Source of the DNA: CAYQAJ01 sp964415245
Lineage (GTDB): Bacteria; Planctomycetota; Planctomycetia; Pirellulales; Pirellulaceae
Reading direction: 5' to 3'
Assembly: GCA_964415245.1 (NCBI GenBank)
Contig: CAYQAJ010000115.1
Coordinates: forward strand, 1-14,796
DNA length: 14,796 nucleotides
Of the stretch, positions 1 through 6,246 are shown in pieces; position 1 is the stretch's first letter, and every line of letters starts with the position of its first letter. The position numbers and the translations under genes were made by a program. Under the pieces are notes generated by a model that ran no database searches, had not been told where the DNA came from, and saw nothing but the letters and a program-made list of their open reading frames with translations.

Positions 1-711
1 CTGCTTACGTGTGAAATCGCGGAATTATCGCCGCGCGTCCGCCGCCGACTGCCCCAGACCTTTCTCGGGCGAATGTTTCTCACGTGGTTCAACCCCGGCT
101 CCGGCACCGGCTACCTGTTCGCTGTGCTCAGCCTGCTGGCGCTGGCCCTGGTTCTTGTGGAAGAAGTCTTTTTGGCCAATGTGAATGCCTTCCCGGGCGT
201 TTCCCCCATCACGGGCGACTCGGTTTGGTTCCTTCTGCTCGCGTGGGCGTACGTAGCCGCATACCTGGGCGTGGGGCGGCTACTGATACTGGCGCTTCGC
301 CGCGTGACTCGCGTTGGCCTGGTAGGCGGAACCGCGGTGCACCTCGGCCTGTCGGCGTTCGGCGTCGCCGCGCCTTGGTGCGTGCACCTGCTCATGCTTC
401 CCCGCGTTCCCAACCAATACTCGGCAATGCAATTGACGAATTGGTTGTGGACGATGAACGAGGCATGGCACGATCGCATCAGCAGCTTCCCAAGCGTGTG
501 TTTTGGTATGCTGGGTTTTGCCGTGCTGTCCATACTGGCGAACCTGCTCACGTCGACCGAGGAGATTCGACAAGTGCGCTCGACGACGCCGCGCCGCGTG
601 ACCCAAGACGAGCGGGCGATCCATCCCCCCAAGCCGGCCCCTGCCCCCGCACCGGACGATCCCTGGGACAGCGCCGCGTCGGCCGACGCAAACCCTGGCA
701 CCGGCTCGTAG
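1..711 (+). CDS. Multi-pass membrane protein, C-terminal part (5'-truncated by window edge)
   Basis: The frame is open from base 1 with no stop, and the residues before the first ATG (base 73) read like protein: an Arg-rich stretch runs straight into hydrophobic sequence. I therefore treat this as the 3' end of a longer gene rather than a 212-residue protein starting at 73. Numbered from that ATG, hydrophobic segments lie near residues 14-34, 50-76, 82-108 and 141-162. They are followed by a hydrophilic tail rich in Pro and Ala (about residues 175-212) that is probably cytoplasmic. There is no catalytic motif. The layout resembles the C-terminal half of an ABC-2-type permease of the kind common in planctomycetes, but that is a weak resemblance and no ATPase partner is visible. 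Function unassigned. Confidence 0.7.
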   Translation: MLTCEIAELSPRVRRRLPQTFLGRMFLTWFNPGSGTGYLFAVLSLLALALVLVEEVFLANVNAFPGVSPITGDSVWFLLLAWAYVAAYLGVGRLLILALRRVTRVGLVGGTAVHLGLSAFGVAAPWCVHLLMLPRVPNQYSAMQLTNWLWTMNEAWHDRISSFPSVCFGMLGFAVLSILANLLTSTEEIRQVRSTTPRRVTQDERAIHPPKPAPAPAPDDPWDSAASADANPGTGS

Positions 712-723
712 ATTGCGTACAAT
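695..723 (+). promoter_or_regulatory. Candidate sigma70-like promoter for the Tat-signal protein gene
   Basis: CTGGCA (695-700) and TACAAT (718-723) are separated by exactly 17 bases, which fits a -35/-10 pair. It overlaps the last codons of the upstream gene. Predicted initiation near 730 gives a leader of about 55 bases before the ATG at 785. The -10 context GTACAATC recurs before the kinase gene and, as GTAGAATC, before rpmG. Confidence 0.45.
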
Positions 724-784
724 CACCGAACCCGCTACCTGCCGATGACGAGCCTGCTCCCTGCCGAGAAACGAGGCGACTTCC

Positions 785-2188
785 ATGAACCGTGCAACGA
801 ACGATTCGCACCGTCAAGAGCCGCGCACCTCGCCGCTCGAAAACACCACGCCTCGCCTTGCCCTGCCGCGTCGCGAATTCCTGCGGCTGTCGGCGGCCGG
901 CGCGGTTTCCGCTGCCGGAGCGCTCTTGGCAGCCGGTCGCGGAGCCTGGGCGCTTGACGAACCGAAGCGCCGCCCCAAGGTCGCCGCCGTTTGTACGGTC
1001 ATCACCCACCGGTCGCATGCCCACGTGATTCTCGAAAACTTTGTCCAGCCGTATCTGTTCAACGGCCGTCGCACCGATCCCGGCGTCGACGTCGTGTCGC
1101 TCTACTTCGACCAGACGCCCGACGGCGACCTGTCGCGCGAATTGGCGCGGCAGTTCGACATTCCCATTTACCCCACGATCGCCGAAGCGCTCTGCCGCGG
1201 CGGCGACTCGTTGGCCGTCGACGCGGTGCTGGCCATCGGCGAGCACGGCCAATACCCCACCAACGAGCTGGGCCAGGTCGAGTACCCCCGCAAGCGGTTC
1301 TTCGACGAAATCGCCGCCGTCGTCCGCAGCGCGGGCCACGGCGTGCCCACCTACAACGACAAGCACCTGTCGTACCGCTGGGACTGGGCCAAGGAGATGT
1401 ACGACACGGCCCACGAGCTGCACATGCCACTCATGGCGGGCAGTTCCGTTCCGCTAGCCCAGCGCCGCCCGCCGCTCGAGTTGCCCGACGACGCCGAAAT
1501 CGAACAAGCGGTGTCGATCCACGGAGGCGGCGTCGAGTCGTACGACTTTCACGGCCTCGAAGTATTGCAGTCGCTGATCGAATCGCGCTCTGGTGGTGAG
1601 ACCGGCATATCGCGCGTCGAATTCCTCTCGGGCGACAAGTTACGGCAAGCGGCCCGCGACGGTCGCTGGTCGCTCGACTTGGCCCGCGCCGCCATGGCGG
1701 CCGAGCTGGGCAAGAAGCTCGACGACCCGCTCATCGCCCCGGGGCAGGAAGGCGTCGAGCCGCACGGCATCCTGCTCACGTACAAGGACGGGCTCTCCGC
1801 CATCGTGCTCAAGGTGGGCGCGAGCGGCATCCGCTGGAACTTCGCTTGCCGACTCAAGGGCGAAGCCGAACCGCGTGCCACCGCTTTCTACGTCGGCCCG
1901 TGGAACAACCGCAACCTGTTCAAGGCCCTGTCGCACGCCATCCAACACCACTTCATCCACGGCAGGTCGCCCTACCCGGTCGAGCGCACGTTGCTGGTAA
2001 CTGGCGTGCTCGACGCGGAGATGCACTCGCGGCACGACGGGGGCAAGCCTGTCGACACACCCCACCTGGAGTTCGCCTACGAGCCGCGCGCCTTCGACGA
2101 CTTGCGCGAAATGGGCGCCACCTGGAAGATCATCACCGAAGACACGCCCGAGCCCCGCGGCTTCGTGCTGCACGGCCTCGACGAGTAA
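785..2188 (+). CDS. Tat-exported protein, possible divergent Gfo/Idh/MocA-like family
   Basis: 467 residues. A twin-arginine signal is clear: RREFLRLSA at residues 29-37, a hydrophobic Ala/Gly/Leu stretch to about 50, and a likely AxA-type cleavage after AWA (residue 56), so export in folded form is expected. The mature part alternates beta-alpha-like segments. It ends with a Gfo/Idh/MocA-like feature, a YPVERTLLVTGVLDAEMHSR segment followed by GGKPVDTP. The N-terminal dinucleotide-binding GxGxxG expected of that family is absent, replaced by a VAAVCTVITHRSHAH segment. Cofactor use is therefore doubtful and the substrate unknown. GAGG at 773-776, eight bases before the ATG, supports the start. 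The gene stands alone behind its own candidate promoter. Confidence 0.85.
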   Translation: MNRATNDSHRQEPRTSPLENTTPRLALPRREFLRLSAAGAVSAAGALLAAGRGAWALDEPKRRPKVAAVCTVITHRSHAHVILENFVQPYLFNGRRTDPGVDVVSLYFDQTPDGDLSRELARQFDIPIYPTIAEALCRGGDSLAVDAVLAIGEHGQYPTNELGQVEYPRKRFFDEIAAVVRSAGHGVPTYNDKHLSYRWDWAKEMYDTAHELHMPLMAGSSVPLAQRRPPLELPDDAEIEQAVSIHGGGVESYDFHGLEVLQSLIESRSGGETGISRVEFLSGDKLRQAARDGRWSLDLARAAMAAELGKKLDDPLIAPGQEGVEPHGILLTYKDGLSAIVLKVGASGIRWNFACRLKGEAEPRATAFYVGPWNNRNLFKALSHAIQHHFIHGRSPYPVERTLLVTGVLDAEMHSRHDGGKPVDTPHLEFAYEPRAFDDLREMGATWKIITEDTPEPRGFVLHGLDE

Positions 2189-2240
2189 ACGCACGAATCA
2201 GCTTGCTGCATCCCCCCGCCGCGTCACGCTTTTCCCGCCG

Positions 2241-2269
2241 TTGGCAACGTGCCGGGCATGCAGTAGAAT
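2241..2269 (+). promoter_or_regulatory. Candidate sigma70-like promoter for rpmG
   Basis: TTGGCA (2241-2246), a 17-base spacer, then TAGAAT (2264-2269). This is the best -35/-10 pair in the window. Initiation near 2276 would give a leader of about 88 bases that contains the 9-base tandem repeat and ends in a strong GGAGG ribosome-binding site. Confidence 0.55.
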
Positions 2270-2281
2270 CACGCCCGGTGC

Positions 2282-2317
2282 CGTCCATACGGTCCATCCA
2301 GTCCATACCGTCCACCA
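2282..2317 (+). repeat. 9-base tandem repeat, four copies, in the rpmG leader
   Basis: Four consecutive 9-base units of consensus NGTCCATAC, the last one degenerate. The array lies between the candidate promoter and the ribosome-binding site, so it is probably transcribed. A second array of the same unit occurs at 9732-9767. Confidence 0.85.
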
Positions 2318-2363
2318 GCGGCGCGCTTTGATAACCTGCGCTGCGCCGGAGGCTTGACTAAAA

Positions 2364-2537
2364 ATGGCCAAATCAGGTAAAGGCAAGAAGAAAGCCGACA
2401 CCGTGTTTCTCGTGTGCGAAGAAACGGGCGACTACAACTACTCGCTGCGGCGCAAGCCCGGTGGCGAAAAGCTCAAGCTCAAAAAGTACAGCCCGCGGCT
2501 CCGCAAACACACGGTGCATGTGGAGAAGAAGAAGTAG
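2364..2537 (+). CDS. rpmG: 50S ribosomal protein L33
   Basis: 57 residues, beginning MAKSGKGKKKADTVFLVCEE and ending KKYSPRLRKHTVHVEKKK. The length, the Lys/Arg-rich composition, the beta-strand VFLVCEETG and the LKKYSPRLRKHT segment match bacterial L33, a structural protein of the large subunit. A GGAGG ribosome-binding site at 2348-2352 lies 11 bases before the ATG. Zinc-binding L33 carries two CxxC pairs. Here only one cysteine remains (residue 18): the first pair reads CEET and the second SPRL, so zinc binding is unlikely. The gene is monocistronic or read through weakly into recJ; no terminator hairpin with a T-run is visible after it. Confidence 0.93.
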   Translation: MAKSGKGKKKADTVFLVCEETGDYNYSLRRKPGGEKLKLKKYSPRLRKHTVHVEKKK

Positions 2538-2580
2538 TTGGCGTTCGCACGAGCGTCGGCGCTGGCTCGATGTATCCAAA

Positions 2581-2608
2581 GTTTTCAGTGTTCGGTTTTC
2601 AGTGTTCA
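2581..2608 (+). repeat. 14-base direct repeat (two copies, heptamer-phased)
   Basis: Two adjacent copies of GTTTTCAGTGTTCR, differing at the last base, between rpmG and recJ. Each unit splits into related heptamers GTTTTCA and GTGTTCR. Confidence 0.8.
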
Positions 2609-2623
2609 GTCGGCATTGAAATA

Positions 2624-2644
2624 CAACGGACAACGGGCAACGGA
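2624..2644 (+). repeat. 7-base tandem repeat, three copies
   Basis: Three consecutive heptamers of consensus CAACGGR, ending 23 bases before the recJ start. The sequence differs from the repeat just upstream but has the same 7-base phasing. Confidence 0.8.
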
Positions 2645-2667
2645 CTAAAGACAAGCACTCCGCCAGG

Positions 2668-4452
2668 ATGAGCGTCCTTCCCCTTCAGGATGGCTTGGGC
2701 AAGCGGTGGCGCATTCGCCCCCATGATGCGGTGCGAGTGGCGCGGTTGGAAGAGAGTGCCGGCATCCCCGCCATTGTGGCCCAGTTGCTTCTGGCCCGCG
2801 GCATCGCCGACGCCGATCAAGCCCGCGGTTTTCTCGACACGCGGCTCAGCGGCCTGCGCGACCCCGACGAATTGCCGGGCGTTCCGCAAGCCGTCGACCG
2901 CATCTATCGCGCGATCGAGTCCCGCCACCGCATCGTCGTCTACGGCGACTACGACGCCGACGGCATGACCGCCACCGCGCTGCTTTATCGCTGTCTGAAG
3001 CTCTTGGGCGGCGACGTTACTTACCACTTGCCCAGCCGGCTCGACGACGGCTACGGAGTGAGCGACGAAGCGCTTGCACAGCTTAAAAGCGCTGGCGCAT
3101 CGCTCGTCGTTACCGTCGACTGCGGCATTACCAGCGTGAGCGAGTCGGAGACGGCGGCGAAGCTGGGCATCGAGCTCGTCGTCACCGATCATCACGAGCC
3201 CGGTCCGGAACTCCCCCGCGCTGCCGCCATCGTGCATCCGCGACTGCCCGGCCATCGCTATCCGTTCGGCGATCTGTGCGGCGCCGCCGTCGCGTTCAAG
3301 CTGGCCTGGGCGCTGTGCCGCCGCGCCAGCCAGTCGCCGAAGGTCAGCCCCAAACTGCGCGAGTTTCTGTTGCAAGCGGTCGGGCTGGCGGCGCTCGGCA
3401 CGGTGGCCGACGTGGTGCCGCTGTTGGACGAGAACCGCATTCTCGTGCACCACGGGCTCATCGCGCTGAAAGAGCACCCGGTCCCGGGTCTCGCCGCGCT
3501 GATGACCATCGCGAAGCTGGACAACAAGAAGTCGCTGGGCAGCGAGGACATCGCCTTCACGATCGGGCCCCGCCTCAATGCCGCCGGCCGACTTGGGCAG
3601 GCCCAGCTTGGCGTCGAGCTGCTCACGACCGATGTGCCGCAGCGGGCTCAGGCGCTGGCCGAGTACATCGACCAGCTTAACGGCAGCCGCGACAGTCTGG
3701 AACGCAGCGTCTACCTCGCCGCCAACAAGCAGATCGGCCAGGCGTGCGATCTGGAAACCGACGCCGCTCTCGTGCTCTCCGGCCGCGGTTGGCACGCCGG
3801 CGTGATCGGGCTCGTGGCGGGCCGACTGGCCGAAAAGCACGGGCGGCCCGTCATCGTGCTCTCGCTCGATCAGCTCGGCGCCAAGCCGGCCACCGGCTCG
3901 ATGCGCAGCGCGGGCGGACTGAACGCCTGCCAGGCATTGGCCGCTTGCGGCGAGTATCTCGTTTCGCACGGTGGGCACGCCGCCGCCGCGGGCCTTCGCA
4001 TCGACGAAGCGCACATCGACGCCTTTCGCTCCGCCTTTCTCGAACACGCCGCCTCGGCCATCGATCCGACCAGCCACCGGGCCGAGCTCCGCATCGACGG
4101 CGAAGCCCCATTCGGCCAGCTCACGCTGGGCACGGTGCAAAAGATCGAGCTCATAGCTCCCTTCGGCGCCGGCAACCCGCGGCCCGTTCTGTTTGCCGGC
4201 GGAGTCGAGCTGGCCGAGCCGCCCAAAAAAATCGGCAGCTCGCAGCGTCATCTTTCGCTCAAGCTCCGCCAGGATCGCCTCACGCTGCGTGCCGTCGCCT
4301 TCGGCCAGGCCGATTGGGCCGAGCCGTTGGAACAAGCCGCCGCCCCGCTCGACGTGGCCTTCCGCCCCGTCATCAACGACTACCGCGGCCGCCACTCGGT
4401 CGAGCTCCACCTGGTCGACTGGCGCATCTCCCAAAACGGCGCATCTCGCTAG
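2668..4452 (+). CDS. recJ: Single-stranded-DNA-specific exonuclease RecJ
   Basis: 594 residues, normal for RecJ, a 5'-3' single-strand DNA exonuclease in recombinational and mismatch repair that depends on Mn2+/Mg2+. The DHH-family metal motifs appear in order: DYDADG (94-99), DCG (151-153), DHH (174-176) and HPR (190-192), followed by GTVADVVPL (244-252) and GPRLNAAGRLG (300-310). The DHHA1 domain shows WHAGVIGLVAGRL (375-387) and SHGGHAAAAGL (433-443). The remaining C-terminal region (about 470-590) fits the OB-fold that binds single strands. No catalytic residue looks missing. The ATG at 2668 has only a poorly spaced AGG in front. It is nevertheless accepted because conserved RecJ-like sequence begins within the first 15 residues. 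Confidence 0.96.
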   Translation: MSVLPLQDGLGKRWRIRPHDAVRVARLEESAGIPAIVAQLLLARGIADADQARGFLDTRLSGLRDPDELPGVPQAVDRIYRAIESRHRIVVYGDYDADGMTATALLYRCLKLLGGDVTYHLPSRLDDGYGVSDEALAQLKSAGASLVVTVDCGITSVSESETAAKLGIELVVTDHHEPGPELPRAAAIVHPRLPGHRYPFGDLCGAAVAFKLAWALCRRASQSPKVSPKLREFLLQAVGLAALGTVADVVPLLDENRILVHHGLIALKEHPVPGLAALMTIAKLDNKKSLGSEDIAFTIGPRLNAAGRLGQAQLGVELLTTDVPQRAQALAEYIDQLNGSRDSLERSVYLAANKQIGQACDLETDAALVLSGRGWHAGVIGLVAGRLAEKHGRPVIVLSLDQLGAKPATGSMRSAGGLNACQALAACGEYLVSHGGHAAAAGLRIDEAHIDAFRSAFLEHAASAIDPTSHRAELRIDGEAPFGQLTLGTVQKIELIAPFGAGNPRPVLFAGGVELAEPPKKIGSSQRHLSLKLRQDRLTLRAVAFGQADWAEPLEQAAAPLDVAFRPVINDYRGRHSVELHLVDWRISQNGASR

Positions 4453-4481
4453 TCGCAGCGCAATCACGCACGCGTGACACT

Positions 4482-4515
4482 AAAACAAGCCCACGGACTG
4501 CCGTCCGTGGGTTTT
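4482..4515. terminator. Bidirectional rho-independent terminator between recJ and cfa
   Basis: A perfect 9-base-pair stem, CCCACGGAC (4490-4498) with GTCCGTGGG (4503-4511), has a 4-base loop. TTTT follows on the plus strand and AAAACAAG precedes it, giving CTTGTTTT on the minus strand. It sits between two convergent genes, so it can stop both. Confidence 0.85.
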
Positions 4516-4577
4516 CGTGTGGCGAAGCAGCTCAGCGCCGCGCGCGATCGTCCCGCGTGAGACTATTCCGTGAGGGA

Positions 4578-5951
4578 TCACGCAGCCCGTCTTGCGGCCC
4601 GAGTTGGCGCCGCCGCATACAGGTCGGCCCGCGTGAGGGGGAGTCGCGCGAGGCCGCGGCGGGCGTGCTTGCTGGCGACCACCTGGAAGACTTGCAGCGT
4701 GCCGTCCTGAAAGCCGAACGACACGCCGGCCAGGTAGCCGACCCACATGCGGTACCGCTCGGGGCCGACCAGCCGAATCGCGGCCTCGCGGTTGGCCGTG
4801 AGCCGGCGACACCAATGAGCCGTCGTCAGCATGTAGTGCTGGTGCCAGCCTTCGACGTCGTGCACCTGAAACTGGCTGGCCTCGATCGTTTGCAGAGTCT
4901 GGCCGATGTTGTCGAGCTCGCCGCCCGGGAAGATGTACTTCGCGATGAGCTTCTTTTCCGGTCGCCGCCGCCGGGCTTTGCCGCCCGCGGGTTTTGCTCG
5001 GCGGGCAATGCCGTGATTGAGCAGAATGCCGCGATCGCGCAGCAGCGAGTTCAACTTGGCAAAGTAAGCCGGCATGTTGGCCAGACCCACGTGCTCGAAC
5101 ATGCCGATGCTGGCGATCTTGTCGTAGCTGCCCGTCACGTCGCGGTAGTCGCGCAGCTCGACCCGCGCGCGGCCTTGCAGTCCCAACCGGGCGATCTTCT
5201 CCCGCGCGTAATCGTACTGCGTTTGCGCCAACGTGACGCCGTGCGCTTCGACGCCATAGTGCCGCGCGGCGTGGCAGATCAGTCCGCCCCACCCGCAACC
5301 GACGTCGAGCAACCGCTCGCCGGGCGCCAAACGCAGCTTGCGGCAGATCATGTCGAGCTTATCGTGCTGCGCCTGGTCGAGCGAATTGCCGTCGTCGGTA
5401 AAGTAGCCGCAGGAATACACCATCTCAGAATCGAGAAACAACCGGTAGAAATCGTTCCCCAGGTCGTAGTGGAATTGAACGTAGTCCTTGTCTTTTCGCG
5501 CCGCGGGCGAAACGGCCCCACTGTCGCCGGCATAACCGTGCTGGACTTTGCCCCGATCGGCCGCGGCCAGCAAGAACGGCACCAGCGCGGGCAGGAGAAT
5601 CGACTTCTTCAGGTGCTTGAGCTTCGGCTTCTTACTGGCCGAACGAATGGCCTGGCCGAAAGCGATCAGATCGCCGCACTCGATCTCGATCCCCCCGGTG
5701 GCGTACTGCCGCACGAAGTGGTCGAGCGTCGGCCATCGGACGAGCGCACCGATGACGCCCGGGCTGCGAATCGCCACCGTCAGCCCGGTTTCCACGGCCT
5801 GCGCGCCCAAAGGCACCACGGTGCCGTCCCACAGCCGAACCGAAATCGAAATGTCGCTGACCTCGGCGAGATGATGAAGCACCCGCCGCGCGGCCGACAA
5901 CTGCCGATCGCTGGATGTCAGAAAGGAGAGCACCGCAAGCCCCGATGTCAA
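4578..5951 (-). CDS. cfa: Cyclopropane-fatty-acyl-phospholipid synthase family methyltransferase
   Basis: 457 residues. The family transfers a methylene group from S-adenosylmethionine to cis double bonds of membrane phospholipid acyl chains, working at the cytoplasmic membrane surface. Diagnostic motifs are FHYDLGNDFY (160-169), YSCGYF (179-184), the SAM-binding LLDVGCGWGG (214-223), SIGMFEHVG (281-289) and FPGGELDNI (341-349). The N-terminal 150 residues match the small lipid-binding domain expected before the Rossmann-like methyltransferase. A basic insert (about 317-335, Arg/Lys-rich) lies between the NHGI strand and KYIFPGG. The start is uncertain: the frame contains no ATG before residue 177, and 5951 is a TTG, with GTG codons at residues 7 and 24 as alternatives. 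The gene is convergent with recJ and divergent from moeA. Related methyltransferases acting on other lipids cannot be excluded. Confidence 0.92.
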   Translation of the reverse strand: MTSGLAVLSFLTSSDRQLSAARRVLHHLAEVSDISISVRLWDGTVVPLGAQAVETGLTVAIRSPGVIGALVRWPTLDHFVRQYATGGIEIECGDLIAFGQAIRSASKKPKLKHLKKSILLPALVPFLLAAADRGKVQHGYAGDSGAVSPAARKDKDYVQFHYDLGNDFYRLFLDSEMVYSCGYFTDDGNSLDQAQHDKLDMICRKLRLAPGERLLDVGCGWGGLICHAARHYGVEAHGVTLAQTQYDYAREKIARLGLQGRARVELRDYRDVTGSYDKIASIGMFEHVGLANMPAYFAKLNSLLRDRGILLNHGIARRAKPAGGKARRRRPEKKLIAKYIFPGGELDNIGQTLQTIEASQFQVHDVEGWHQHYMLTTAHWCRRLTANREAAIRLVGPERYRMWVGYLAGVSFGFQDGTLQVFQVVASKHARRGLARLPLTRADLYAAAPTRAARRAA

Positions 5952-5996
5952 AAAACGGCGGGCGGTCCCAGCGCAATGTGCCGATTACGGGGCCAT

Positions 5997-6026
5997 GCGA
6001 TACTCGATAAGAGGTTCGGAGGTCAA
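5997..6026 (-). promoter_or_regulatory. Weak candidate promoter for cfa
   Basis: On the minus strand, TTGACC (6026-6021) and TATCGC (6002-5997) are 18 bases apart. Initiation would fall about 40 bases before the proposed TTG start. The -35 match is good and the -10 match poor. Confidence 0.3.
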
Positions 6027-6152
6027 GTCCGACTGTTGGAAGAGCCAAGGGTCAAAGTCCGATCGACGCGTGAATGGGGCCGAATTGCCCGCTCCGCTTC
6101 GCTCGGCGGAGCTCGCGGCAAGACGCTGCCCTGCGGCGGGTTCCCTGATTCG

Positions 6153-6194
6153 GCACTCTGCATTTTGCACTCTGCATTCTGCACTTGGAGTTCC
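6153..6194 (+). repeat. 14-base tandem repeat, two and a half copies, heptamer-phased
   Basis: Two copies of GCACTCTGCATTYT are followed by a degenerate third beginning GCACTTG. Each unit is itself two related heptamers, GCACTCT and GCATTYT. It lies between divergent cfa and moeA, just upstream of the candidate moeA promoter. Confidence 0.85.
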
Positions 6195-6205
6195 GTCTCC
6201 CCCGA

Positions 6206-6234
6206 TTGGATCGCCGACTGCCGGGCGCCACAAT
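6206..6234 (+). promoter_or_regulatory. Candidate promoter for the first moeA
   Basis: TTGGAT (6206-6211), 17-base spacer, CACAAT (6229-6234). Initiation near 6241 would leave only about six bases before the ATG at 6247, consistent with the lack of a ribosome-binding site there. Confidence 0.38.
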
Positions 6235-6246
6235 AGCGGCAGTCTT

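Noticed and set aside
548..1423. 291-codon minus-strand frame across the end of the membrane protein and the start of the Tat protein
   Set aside because: It conflicts with a clear twin-arginine signal on the plus strand, and a candidate promoter and ribosome-binding site support the plus-strand gene.
2599..4467. 622-codon open frame on the minus strand opposite recJ
   Set aside because: The plus strand carries every RecJ motif. The antisense frame has no recognisable domain and is a usual by-product of GC-rich codon use.
6021..6062. Direct repeat GGTCAAGTCCGA / GGTCAAAGTCCGA as an operator
   Set aside because: Two copies about 29 bases apart with one indel; no known regulator site was recognised and support is too thin.
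6091..6112. Hairpin GCTCCGC / GCGGAGC in the cfa-moeA intergenic region
   Set aside because: A seven-base GC stem without a T-run. It is expected by chance in GC-rich DNA and has no clear role between divergent genes.
3744..6236. 830-codon plus-strand frame across the end of recJ and all of cfa
   Set aside because: It overlaps two well-supported genes, crosses the terminator, and its translation is Arg/Ala-rich without domains.
5995..6246. Upstream extension of the first MoeA to an ATG at 5995
   Set aside because: The added residues come from the tandem repeat region and candidate promoter, and do not resemble MoeA.
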